A stretch of DNA of 44,250 nt from Lachnospiraceae bacterium (GTDB lineage: Bacteria > Bacillota > Clostridia > Lachnospirales > Lachnospiraceae): positions 1-44,250 of the forward strand of contig JAQXGF010000037.1 in assembly GCA_029006155.1 (NCBI GenBank). The letters run 5' to 3'. Below the pieces are notes generated by a model. The model had not been told where the DNA came from, did no database searches, and worked only from the letters and a program-made list of their open reading frames with translations. The position numbers and the translations under genes are program-made. Below, one piece after another: positions 16,869-23,647 of the stretch. Position 1 is the stretch's first letter; every line of letters starts with the position of its first letter.

Positions 16869-17192
16869 CCATATCTGTTTTTGTGAAGAATTGCCAGATG
16901 TCTTCTGGTTTTGTACACACAAAGAAAACCCCGGAAGTATACCATACTTCCGGGATTTAATCACCTTCATCAGCCTTTCCGATTTCATGTACAGCGCACG
17001 CACCTCTTTTGATACGGGACCATATTTCCAGCCCTCAAACGATTCAGGAAACATCGGTTCATTGGTAATTGCAAGACTCTCTCGCTGTGAAAGATAGAGC
17101 AGCTTGTGCAGTTTCATCTCGTTAATTACTTCTCCGGACTGCCGCTTGTATTCATCATATATATACTGAGCAACATCTATAATTCTCTCCAT
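16845..17192 (-). pseudogene. Truncated Panacea (SocA-like) antitoxin-domain gene
   Basis: The start at 17192 (MERIIDVAQYIYDEY) has a GGGGGTG site. Residues 1-80 are a good Panacea/SocA domain N-terminus: VINEMKLHKLLYLSQRE, then SFEGWKYGPVSKEVRALY. The domain is normally about 140-160 aa. Here the frame leaves the family after MKVIKS, runs through a terminator-like hairpin (16920-16954), and stops within the palindrome at 16844-16868. No intact toxin partner is adjacent. This fits a broken antitoxin of a PanAT-type system, or an unusually short variant. Confidence 0.65.
16920..16954 (-). terminator. Terminator-like hairpin inside the broken Panacea frame
   Basis: On the minus strand CCCGGAAGTAT/ATACTTCCGGG (16954-16944 with 16940-16930) has a 3-nt loop, then GTTTTCTTTG. 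A strong terminator inside the frame supports the view that the downstream part of the ORF is not coding. Confidence 0.6.
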
Positions 17193-17223
17193 GGCTGCAC
17201 CCCCTTTATTACGCACAATATGA

Positions 17224-17325
17224 TATAAAAAAATCCGCCTCTCGGCGGCTTCCCACGACCGATGCTCCTGTATAACACTAAAACATTAATTCGATCACAT
17301 GGGTGTACAGCGTAACTCTACCTGC
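17224..17325 (-). ncRNA. Candidate small RNA or attenuated leader upstream of Panacea gene
   Basis: The promoter at 17332-17360 would start a transcript near 17325. Only about 100 nt later it meets an intrinsic terminator, CCGCC-GAGA-GGCGG (17248-17235) plus a seven-U run. It is therefore either a roughly 100-nt RNA or a leader that attenuates the Panacea gene (start 17192). No known riboswitch was recognised. Confidence 0.4.
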
Positions 17326-17331
17326 TCGTGT

Positions 17332-17360
17332 ATTGTATGATGCGCCATGGATTTTGTCAA
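17332..17360 (-). promoter_or_regulatory. Strong sigma-A promoter upstream of Panacea fragment
   Basis: On the minus strand TTGACA (17360-17355), 17-bp spacer, TACAAT (17337-17332). Near-consensus. Confidence 0.65.
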
Positions 17361-17577
17361 CGGTTTTGCTTGTTTTCTTTGATTGAAAAAATGTAATTCT
17401 GACATCTGAACCGGTATACTCAGCTACCCTGTGCAGCCGATATGCAACAGAGGGCTGGCTGCATTTCTGAAAAATTTCAGGTGCGAGAGAGAATAGCATA
17501 AAACAGCAAAATGTACAAAAACAGTAGAGGATTTTTTGCAAAAATCAAAGTTGTTTTATCAATTCATCCAATATATA

Positions 17578-17688
17578 ATGAATTTAAGCGTAAAGGCAAT
17601 AGATGAGGATGGAGGTGAGTACCGTTGCAAGTTTGTTTTGTGTATTGACGCTTTTGGAAACATATTAGAGTGTTTTGGAGTTGAATAA
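17578..17688 (+). other. Possible 36-aa reading frame coupled to the secreted-protein gene
   Basis: ATG 17578 to TAA 17688 encodes a short peptide (…DEDGGEYRCKFVLCIDAFGN…) that looks like part of a larger protein. No clear SD precedes it, and the frame is open upstream to 17497 without another ATG. Its stop overlaps the SD of the next gene. It is a gene remnant or a leader peptide; weak support. The rest of 17193-17697 holds only the small-RNA unit; nothing else was recognised there. Confidence 0.25.
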
Positions 17689-17697
17689 GGAGCAGTT

Positions 17698-19557
17698 ATG
17701 GAAAATATTTTAAAAAGGCTGAATGTAATCATTATTAATTTTATTACGATTCTTGGCATTGTATGTGGTTCAAGCCATGTTATCCACGCTTATGCCTTGG
17801 AAGATTCGCCTAGCAAAAATCTCAATGTATTAGTGATATCAATTGACCCTGTTGTCACAAACCCAGTTCAAAATAGAAGGCAGAAGACCTCAGAGTATCT
17901 GGGATATTCTTTGGCAACCTCAGTCAATACATTAAAAAAAGAGATACAAGATGGAACCAATGGATATATAAATGTAAACATTGTTGATATCATTAATTTG
18001 AATGAGTTTCCAACATATAATAAATATAGCTCTATGACAGAAGCTCAATTTTTAAAATTATTTCCGGCAGATAGTCGTGGACATGGAGAGTGGTATGGTT
18101 GGTGGAACCGAAATGCCAGCCAGGGAATCATACCTACGGCATTGAATTCAGGATTCTATTTTGACTATAATTATTTGATTTCCAAGTGCAATCTTGTTCA
18201 GATGAAAAATCAGGGAAAATTTGATATGGTATGGGTATTTGGCATTGACCCATTGAGCATGCATGAGACCGCAATGGTAGGGAATCATTCATTTTGGATA
18301 AATGGGACTCCGATAACTGCTGATTGTGAGAATTTTGTGATAGCTGGTCTTACTTTCTCAAGGGTGGATGGTGCTATTGAGTCAATATGTCATTTTTTTG
18401 AGTCTATGATGAATTATACTTATGGTGTCAGTGCTACGCAGTATAATTCCACATTACAGTTTCATGATATATCTGAATTAAATTCATGGGAGAAATTTTT
18501 TCTATGCAAACAACGGTCTCCGCAGAACAATCACATATATGGTGTAGGACAGGTGCATTTTTCACCAAATTCTACTGCCGACTATGATTGGTCAAATATG
18601 ACCCCTGTTCAAAGCTATCATCGTGAATTTTTAACCAAATATCCAAACGTTCAGGCTAACGGAGAAACGTTTTCTGCGTCGGAATATCTGAATTCGTATG
18701 GTTCAGCAGCTGAATCTCACCATGTATGGTGGATGAAACATTTTCCACATTTTACCGGGCATGATGAAGATGGATATTTACAAAACTGGTGGGACTATAT
18801 ATTTGACCTCAAATACGTAACGGGACTAAAAGCGTCAGGCTCGTATCCATCAGGAACAATTACCATGAAAGTGGGAGACACGCTAAATAACATCCCATTT
18901 ACTGTCTGCTATAATACGAACAAACAGCTTAAAACTTCTGTTGGTAGCAATCGTGCAGTAATAAGCTGTACGCCAGGAAATATCCTCAGGCAGAGCAACA
19001 CATCAATTACCGCATTATCTACCGGAACCGGGAAAATCACGATTAAATATGATGGGCACGAACTTGTCTATTCTGTGAAGGTAATAAAGCAAGGAGGCGA
19101 CTCTACTGGTAGTAGTAAAAAGAAGACTGTCTCAACAGGCAGCTTAATTAAAGTTTCTGGGAATACCTATGAAGTAACAGGGAAAAATACTGTTTCTTAT
19201 GTGAAACCGAAATCTTATTCCAGTAAGAAGATTGTGATTCCAGATTCTGTAACTTACAAGAAAAAAACTTATAAGGTTACAGCCATTGCGCCAAATATAT
19301 TTCTTAATAACAAGCGTCTTACTGATCTTACTATCGGAAAAAATGTAACCACCATTGGCGATAAAGCATTCTACAATTGCAGAAAGTTAAAAACTATTAC
19401 AATTAAATCGCGTAAGTTAACTTCTATAAAAGGCGGGGCTTTTTACTCAAAGCAGAAGATGACTATTTATGTTCAAGCGAAATACTATTCTAAATACGCT
19501 AAGCTCATTAAAAAGAGCGGTATTTATAAAAAAACGGTTATCAAGAAGAAAAGATAA
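17698..19557 (+). CDS. Secreted protein: uncharacterised N-terminal domain, Big-like domain and BspA-type LRR tail
   Basis: This 619-aa protein has a signal peptide (about 1-32). Residues about 40-370 form a domain with FDMVWVFGIDP, HETAMVG, a conserved Trp/His-rich stretch (HHVWWMKHFPHFTG) and an acidic cluster. The 'VWVFG...E..MVG...W' pattern recalls uncharacterised secreted domains in other bacteria; its His and Glu residues hint at a metal site, not proven. Residues about 380-465 look like a bacterial Ig-like (Big2) module (ITMKVGDTLNNIPFTV...). Residues about 480-619 are BspA-type leucine-rich repeats (IPDSVTYKKKTYKVTAI, LTDLTIGKNVTTIGDKAF). No sorting signal. AAGGAG lies six bases before the ATG. 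The gene is AT-rich and stands alone between two palindromes. Confidence 0.72.
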   Translation: MENILKRLNVIIINFITILGIVCGSSHVIHAYALEDSPSKNLNVLVISIDPVVTNPVQNRRQKTSEYLGYSLATSVNTLKKEIQDGTNGYINVNIVDIINLNEFPTYNKYSSMTEAQFLKLFPADSRGHGEWYGWWNRNASQGIIPTALNSGFYFDYNYLISKCNLVQMKNQGKFDMVWVFGIDPLSMHETAMVGNHSFWINGTPITADCENFVIAGLTFSRVDGAIESICHFFESMMNYTYGVSATQYNSTLQFHDISELNSWEKFFLCKQRSPQNNHIYGVGQVHFSPNSTADYDWSNMTPVQSYHREFLTKYPNVQANGETFSASEYLNSYGSAAESHHVWWMKHFPHFTGHDEDGYLQNWWDYIFDLKYVTGLKASGSYPSGTITMKVGDTLNNIPFTVCYNTNKQLKTSVGSNRAVISCTPGNILRQSNTSITALSTGTGKITIKYDGHELVYSVKVIKQGGDSTGSSKKKTVSTGSLIKVSGNTYEVTGKNTVSYVKPKSYSSKKIVIPDSVTYKKKTYKVTAIAPNIFLNNKRLTDLTIGKNVTTIGDKAFYNCRKLKTITIKSRKLTSIKGGAFYSKQKMTIYVQAKYYSKYAKLIKKSGIYKKTVIKKKR

Positions 19558-19566
19558 AAGATTAAA

Positions 19567-19591
19567 TTTATGGGGCTGCCCCATAAAGGAA
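19567..19591. repeat. TTTATGGGG palindrome, right copy
   Basis: TTTATGGGG-CTG-CCCCATAAA (19567-19587), a perfect 9-bp inverted repeat followed by GGA as at 16866-16868. It lies 10 bp after the secreted-protein stop and 3 bp before the duplicated pilin tail, so it sits at a rearrangement boundary. Confidence 0.6.
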
Positions 19592-19593
19592 AT

Positions 19594-19682
19594 CGATCAT
19601 GCGGTATGTAGTGCTTCTTGCGGTGGCGGCAGTTGTGATCGTCGGAGGAGTGCTTCTGGGGAGACGGAAACGAAATAAATAG
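19594..19682 (+). pseudogene. Duplicated 3' end of the minor pilin gene
   Basis: These 89 bp align without gaps to 15522-15610 and encode the same membrane anchor and RRKRNK* tail in frame, with one residue changed (V to A). The sorting motif and everything upstream are missing. Remnant of a second copy of the pilin end. Confidence 0.85.
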
Positions 19683-19688
19683 GAGATA

Positions 19689-19723
19689 AAAATCAGCTCT
19701 GTGCGTGGCACGGAGCTGATTTT
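19689..19723. terminator. Second copy of the pilus-locus terminator
   Basis: AAAATCAGCTC/GAGCTGATTTT (19689-19699/19713-19723). Its loop is 3 bp shorter than in the copy at 15617-15654. Confidence 0.8.
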
Positions 19724-19731
19724 TTAAAACA

Positions 19732-19868
19732 CTATTTCGTTGTTTCCATTTTTTTTAATCGTTCTTTTGCTTTATTTATTGCTTTTGTGTGATTAGAAAT
19801 TCATTTAATATTGAGTCTACATCTTTGAACATAAATTTGCAATCACCTGCATAGTCGTAATGAAGTGC
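19732..19868 (-). pseudogene. Fused remnants of the 49-aa gene and GNAT gene 3' ends
   Basis: 19732-19800 matches 15663-15731 (last 22 codons of the 49-aa gene); 19801-19868 matches 15833-15900 (GNAT C-terminus, ALHYDYAGDCKFMF...). The 101 bp between them in the intact copy are deleted. After 19868 similarity stops. The high identity points to a fairly recent duplication followed by deletions. Confidence 0.82.
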
Positions 19869-19895
19869 GTCTAAATTTTTGTTTAAGTTGTTATA

Positions 19896-19924
19896 TTGAT
19901 TTAATGGTTTGCATATGCTATAAT
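19896..19924 (+). promoter_or_regulatory. Promoter of the par-like antisense RNA
   Basis: TTGATT (19896-19901), 17-bp spacer ending TGC, TATAAT (19919-19924): a perfect extended -10. Predicted start near 19931. Confidence 0.72.
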
Positions 19925-19930
19925 GCCGAT

Positions 19931-20010
19931 AGGCAAAAGAAATGATGAGTCCATGTGGACGAAAAGAGTGAAGCCCTCAGTACCGCGAATACTGGGGGCT
20001 TCTTCTTGTT
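19931..20010 (+). ncRNA. Antitoxin RNA of a par/Fst-type type I toxin-antitoxin locus
   Basis: The predicted RNA of about 80 nt runs from the promoter at 19896-19924 to the terminator at 19970-20012. Bases 19935-19960 nearly repeat 20116-20142, the plus strand across the toxin start codon (AAAAGAAATGATGA and TCCATGT identical), so the RNA is complementary to the toxin translation start. Its 5' part forms a GTCC-ATGT-GGAC hairpin that shows the start-codon region in the loop. It converges with the toxin mRNA and shares its terminator, as RNA II and RNA I do in the enterococcal par locus. Confidence 0.68.
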
Positions 20011-20012
20011 TT
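19970..20012. terminator. Shared bidirectional terminator of the par-like locus
   Basis: GAAGCCCTCAGTA (19970-19982) pairs with TACTGGGGGCTTC (19990-20002), one G-U pair, 7-nt loop. The plus side is followed by TTCTTGTTTT and the minus side by ACTCTTTTCG, so it can end both the antisense RNA and the toxin mRNA. Confidence 0.8.
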
Positions 20013-20049
20013 ATTATGGCGGACAAGCAACCACCAGGTTAGTGTTGCC

Positions 20050-20136
20050 CTACTTATCTCCGTCTAACCATTTGATGATGTAGTGGCAGGCTACACCAGC
20101 CGAGCAGGAGATAAGAAAAGAAATGATGATTTCCAT
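20050..20136 (-). CDS. 28-aa hydrophobic peptide, Fst-like type I toxin candidate
   Basis: The peptide has a single membrane helix after a short acidic start (MEIIISFLI...GVACHYI) and ends KWLDGDK, the hydrophobic helix plus WL-charged-tail layout of Fst/Ldr-type toxins. AGGAGGTG lies eight bases before the ATG, and an extended -10 promoter (20186-20214) gives a leader of about 43 nt. The mRNA would run into the shared terminator. The start-codon region is repeated in the converging antisense RNA. Expected action is membrane damage when the RNA antitoxin is lost; toxicity is inferred from the layout. Confidence 0.7.
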   Translation of the reverse strand: MEIIISFLISCSAGVACHYIIKWLDGDK

Positions 20137-20142
20137 GTAGAC
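20116..20142. repeat. Direct repeat partner of 19935-19960 across the toxin start
   Basis: On the plus strand AAAAGAAATGATGA is identical in both copies, followed by TCCATGT and GAC with small changes. The toxin ATG (20136-20134) lies inside. It corresponds in position and role to the direct repeats of par loci. Confidence 0.7.
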
Positions 20143-20185
20143 TTCACCTCCTCCCGTTGTCGGGTATCGGTTGGACAACATAATT

Positions 20186-20214
20186 AGTATAGCATGAAGA
20201 AGAAGGAAATGGAA
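20186..20214 (-). promoter_or_regulatory. Promoter of the Fst-like toxin
   Basis: On the minus strand TTCCAT (20214-20209), 17-bp spacer ending TGC, TATACT (20191-20186). The -35 is weak but the -10 is extended. Confidence 0.5.
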
Positions 20215-20239
20215 TCAACAATATATTTTTAAACCACGA

Positions 20240-20268
20240 TTGCCGAGGCGGGTAAAGCATGCTATAGT
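20240..20268 (+). promoter_or_regulatory. Promoter of the HAD/GH42 operon
   Basis: TTGCCG (20240-20245), 17-bp spacer ending TGC, TATAGT (20263-20268), about 65 bp before the HAD start codon. Confidence 0.6.
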
Positions 20269-20332
20269 AAAGAGAGTTTCGTAGATACAGCAAGATCAAT
20301 GCTCTGGCAGGCCGGAGCACAAAGGAGACAGT

Positions 20333-20962
20333 ATGATTAAAAATCTGATTTTTGATATTGGCGGGGTACTGGTGGATTTCCGGCCGGCGGGGGTGCTGAA
20401 GGATCTGGGGGTCTCGGAGGAACGGGCGAAGGTGATCCTGCGGGAGTCGATCGCGAGTCCGCTCTGGCATGAGATGGACCGGGGAGCGATCCCGGAGGAG
20501 GAAGTCATCGCAGCGATGCGCGCGAATATCCCGGAGGAGATGCGGGCGGATTATGATCGGTTTATCGAGGAGGGAAAGCCGTATCTGACGATACCTTTTG
20601 CCTACTCTGCGCAGTGGTTGAAGCAGTTCCATGACCGGGGATATGGGGTGTATATTCTCTCGAATTATCCGGTGAGCTATTTTGAGGCGCACAAGGCGGG
20701 CTTTGAGTTCTTGAAGTATACGGATGGACGGGTCGTGTCCGGCTATGTGAAGCTGCTCAAGCCGGATCCGGAGATCTATCGGTGTCTGCTGGAGAAGTAT
20801 CAGCTGAAGGCGGAGGAGTGCATTTTTGTGGATGACCTGAAGGTCAACGCGGAGGGAGCATGCTCAGTCGGGATTCACGGGATTCAGTTTCTCTCGTATG
20901 AGGATGCGAATGAGAAGATCGAGCAGCTGATTAAAGAAGAGAATGATCTGCGAAAAATATAA
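20333..20962 (+). CDS. HAD-family hydrolase (subfamily IA, YihX-like phosphatase)
   Basis: This 209-aa protein has all HAD motifs: I, FDIGGVLVDF (nucleophile Asp8, second Asp replaced by Gly as is common in YihX-type enzymes); II, ILSNYP; III, Lys in LLKPDPEIY; IV, IFVDDLKVN. YihX-type members remove phosphate from small sugar phosphates such as glucose-1-phosphate; the true substrate is not visible here. It lies 18 bp before the GH42 start codon and is probably cotranscribed, so a role in handling phosphorylated sugars is a reasonable guess. Confidence 0.9.
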   Translation: MIKNLIFDIGGVLVDFRPAGVLKDLGVSEERAKVILRESIASPLWHEMDRGAIPEEEVIAAMRANIPEEMRADYDRFIEEGKPYLTIPFAYSAQWLKQFHDRGYGVYILSNYPVSYFEAHKAGFEFLKYTDGRVVSGYVKLLKPDPEIYRCLLEKYQLKAEECIFVDDLKVNAEGACSVGIHGIQFLSYEDANEKIEQLIKEENDLRKI

Positions 20963-20980
20963 ATGCAGGGGGATAAACAC

Positions 20981-23005
20981 ATGGATTTTACGACGACAAA
21001 GCTGCTGCATGGCGGCGATTACAATCCGGAGCAGTGGCTGGATCGGCCGGATATTCTGGAGCAGGATGTGAAGATGCTCGTGGAGGCGGGCTGCAATGCG
21101 GTCAGCCTCGGTATTTTTTCCTGGTCGACGCTAGAGCCGGAGGAAGGGGTATTCCACTTTGAGTGGCTGGAAAATATCATTCAGAACCTCTATGAGCACG
21201 GGATTTCCACGATTCTGGCGACACCGTCCGGCGCGCGCCCGAAATGGCTGGCGGACAAGTATCCGGAGGTGCTGCGGGTCGATGAATCCCGCCACCGGAA
21301 TCTGTTTGGCGGGCGGCACAATCACTGCTACACGTCTCCGATCTACCGGGAGAAGGTGGCGCTGATCAATCAGAAGCTCTCGGAGCGGCTGGGCAATCAT
21401 CCGGGCGTGATCTTATGGCATGTTTCGAATGAGTATGGCGGCGAGTGCCATTGTCCGCTGTGCCAGAAGGCGTTTCAGGAGTGGCTGAAGGAGCGATATG
21501 GGACGATCGAGCAGCTGAACAAATGCTGGTCGACGACGTTCTGGAGCCATACGTATCAGAGCTTTGACCAGATCGAGAGTCCGTCGCCGCGCGGCGAGAT
21601 GGAATTGCATGCGCTGAGTCTGGACTGGAAGCGGTTCGTGACACATCAGACGGCGGATTTTATCCGTCATGAGGTGCAGGCGGTGCGCGCAGGTGGAAGC
21701 ACCCGTCCGGTGACGGCGAATCTGATGTACTACTATGATCCGCTGGATTATTTCAAGATCGCGAAAGAGCTGGATATCGTGACGTGGGATACGTATCCGT
21801 ACTGGGGCAAAAAGGCGATGATCGAGACGGCGTATGACAATGGAATGTGCCACGATCTGATGCGTTCTCTGAAGCGTAAGCCATTTTTCCAGATGGAATC
21901 CTGTCCGTCCGCGACGAACTGGCAGGGCGTCAGCAAGCTGAAGAAGCCGGGCGTGCTCTTTGCCCAGTCGATGCAGGCGATCGCGCACGGCGGCGAGGGC
22001 GCACTGTATTTCCAGATCCGCCAGAGCCAGGGCGCTTCGGAGAAATTTCACGGGGCGGTGATCGACCATTATGGCGGAAATGATACGCGGGTGTTCCGCG
22101 AGGTATGCCGGGTCGGTGAGACATTAAAGGCGATCTCGGAGCTGGCTGGCAGTGAGGTGAAGAGCCAGGTGGCGATGATCTATGACTGGGACAACCGCTG
22201 GGCGATGGAGGACAGCAAGGGGCCGCGCAATGACGGACTACATCATCAGGAGATGCTGTTGAAGTATTACCGGGCGTTCCGCAAGCAGGGCATGAATGTC
22301 GATCTGATCGATATGGACGGTGCGCTGACCGGCTATCAGGTGCTCGTGCTGCCGATGACGTATATGTTCAAGCAGGGATTCGCAGAGAAGGTGCGTGCCT
22401 TTGTGGAGCAGGGCGGTGTACTGATCACGACGTACTGGAGCGGCATCGTGGATGACACGGATCGTTGCTATCTGGGCGGGACGCCGTATGGACTCATGGA
22501 TGTGCTCGGACTGCGCAGCACGGAGATCGACGGGCTGTTCGACTGGGAGGAGAATCAGTTCATGCCGGTGGACGGCAATGAGCTGGGGCTGTTCCGGGAG
22601 TATACCTGTAAGTATCTCTGCGATCTGGTCAAGCTGGACGGCGCGCAGGCGCTCATGACCTACGGCAGTGATTTTTACCAGGGCTACCCGGCGCTGACGG
22701 TGAACCGCTATGGAAAGGGCAGCGCGTGGTATGTGGCGGCAGATGCGGAAGCAGAGTTTCAGGAGGACTTTATCGCGAAGCTGCTGGAGCATGAGGAGAT
22801 CCACGGCGCTGTACCGGGCGAGATCCCGGAGGGACTCGAAGTGACGACGCGTGAAAAAGAGAACGTGTGCTACTACATTTACCAGAACTTCGGCACCGAA
22901 CGTGTGGCGCTGCCGCTTCCAGAAGGCGAGACCGAGACGGTATTCGGCGACCCGAAGCAGGAGCTCGAGCCGTATGGACTGGTGGTGCTGCGGCAGAAGC
23001 GGTAA
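20981..23005 (+). CDS. GH42 beta-galactosidase
   Basis: This 674-aa enzyme hydrolyses terminal beta-galactosides in the cytoplasm (no signal peptide). The start at 20981 is preferred because an AGGGGG site lies eight bases upstream; the frame also offers ATG 20963. The TIM barrel has acid/base Glu151 in HVSNEYGG and nucleophile Glu306 in FFQMESCPS. The zinc-binding cysteines of the family are visible (Cys116, and Cys156/158/161 in ECHCPLC). The trimerisation domain and small C-terminal beta domain follow. No transporter or regulator is adjacent, so uptake must rely on another locus. Confidence 0.95.
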   Translation: MDFTTTKLLHGGDYNPEQWLDRPDILEQDVKMLVEAGCNAVSLGIFSWSTLEPEEGVFHFEWLENIIQNLYEHGISTILATPSGARPKWLADKYPEVLRVDESRHRNLFGGRHNHCYTSPIYREKVALINQKLSERLGNHPGVILWHVSNEYGGECHCPLCQKAFQEWLKERYGTIEQLNKCWSTTFWSHTYQSFDQIESPSPRGEMELHALSLDWKRFVTHQTADFIRHEVQAVRAGGSTRPVTANLMYYYDPLDYFKIAKELDIVTWDTYPYWGKKAMIETAYDNGMCHDLMRSLKRKPFFQMESCPSATNWQGVSKLKKPGVLFAQSMQAIAHGGEGALYFQIRQSQGASEKFHGAVIDHYGGNDTRVFREVCRVGETLKAISELAGSEVKSQVAMIYDWDNRWAMEDSKGPRNDGLHHQEMLLKYYRAFRKQGMNVDLIDMDGALTGYQVLVLPMTYMFKQGFAEKVRAFVEQGGVLITTYWSGIVDDTDRCYLGGTPYGLMDVLGLRSTEIDGLFDWEENQFMPVDGNELGLFREYTCKYLCDLVKLDGAQALMTYGSDFYQGYPALTVNRYGKGSAWYVAADAEAEFQEDFIAKLLEHEEIHGAVPGEIPEGLEVTTREKENVCYYIYQNFGTERVALPLPEGETETVFGDPKQELEPYGLVVLRQKR

Positions 23006-23040
23006 ACATCTGCTTTAACATATAAAGAATGGAGTTATGA

Positions 23041-23199
23041 ATGCAGCTTTGTCTGAAAAAAGAGGACTGGAAAACGATCAAAGAAACGTTGTATCTGATG
23101 TCGATCCCTGATATGGCAGAGTCTATCATAGAAGGTGGAAATACAGATGTTTCGGAATGTCTTGATGAATCAGAGGTAGAGCGTGCAGACTCATTATGA
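23041..23199 (+). pseudogene. C-terminal remnant of a YefM/Phd-family antitoxin
   Basis: This 52-codon frame (…KKEDWKTIKETLYLMSIPDMAESIIEGG…) matches the C-terminal half of YefM-type antitoxins (the 'EDW..IQETLYL.S.PGM..SI..G' stretch). The DNA-binding N-terminal half, about 45 residues, is missing, and no RelE/YoeB-like toxin follows. GGAG six bases upstream could still allow translation, so a short toxin-binding peptide remains possible. Confidence 0.68.
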
Positions 23200-23214
23200 A
23201 AGGTAACAAAAAAT

Positions 23215-23448
23215 ATGCGACTTGAGAAACTTCAGAATTATATTAAAGAAAAGGGCTGGAAGCAGGAATACACGGAGGAAAATGATTGCGGCAGCCTTGA
23301 TTTTGAGCACCGTGGACTGATCTATCATGTGTGGGAGTTTCAGGAAGATGGCTACGGCGCGGAGAGCAACGTGGAAAACGTGGGCAGGATGAAGGACTAT
23401 GGCGGCGATTATGAGGAGGAGATTCTGAGTATTATAAAGACGTGGTAG
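23215..23448 (+). CDS. Small conserved-looking hypothetical protein (77 aa)
   Basis: This acidic 77-aa protein (MRLEKLQNYIKEKGWKQEY...) has an N-terminal helix, then aromatic-rich strands (LDFEHRGLIYHVWEF) and a terminal helix (ILSIIKTW). Not assigned to a named family. It has a weak AAAGG site, follows the YefM remnant by 15 bp, and ends before a strong terminator. No signal or membrane segment. Confidence 0.6.
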   Translation: MRLEKLQNYIKEKGWKQEYTEENDCGSLDFEHRGLIYHVWEFQEDGYGAESNVENVGRMKDYGGDYEEEILSIIKTW

Positions 23449-23462
23449 GCTACTGTGAGAGA

Positions 23463-23516
23463 AAAATAAGTGCGCAGATTATGGGGATAGAACCTCACGA
23501 TCTGCGCTTTTTATTT
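23463..23516. terminator. Terminator, left copy bracketing the MqsR cassette
   Basis: GCGCAGAT/ATCTGCGC stem with an inner GGGG/CCTC pairing, then TTTTTATTT. A near-identical copy (four substitutions, one base shorter) is at 25047-25099 on the other side of the toxin-antitoxin genes. Confidence 0.85.
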
Positions 23517-23583
23517 CAACCGAATCAAGCAAGTAGCAAAGCGGATTACGAATAGCAGATAGAAATGCGGTTATATGACCGCA
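23517..23583. repeat. Partial member of the AACCGA...GCGGAT intergenic repeat family
   Basis: AACCGA, AGCAAGTAGC and AAAGCGGATTACGAATA match the repeat at 36318-36441 but without its hairpin arms. It ends with a separate TGCGGT/ACCGCA hairpin (23566-23571/23578-23583) just before the mqsR promoter. Confidence 0.5.
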
Positions 23584-23589
23584 ATATGC

Positions 23590-23617
23590 TTGACATAATA
23601 TAGATTATTGTTATAAT
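23590..23617 (+). promoter_or_regulatory. Promoter of the mqsR/mqsA-Panacea operon
   Basis: TTGACA (23590-23595), 16-bp spacer, TATAAT (23612-23617), both hexamers consensus. The surrounding AT-rich inverted sequences could be an operator for the HTH antitoxin; no exact site is claimed. Confidence 0.75.
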
Positions 23618-23647
23618 ATATATAGTACAGCACACGGAGGTGACTGA

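Noticed and set aside
17278..17541. 87-aa minus-strand frame upstream of the Panacea fragment
   Set aside because: It runs across the strong promoter at 17332-17360, has no SD, and its composition is not protein-like.
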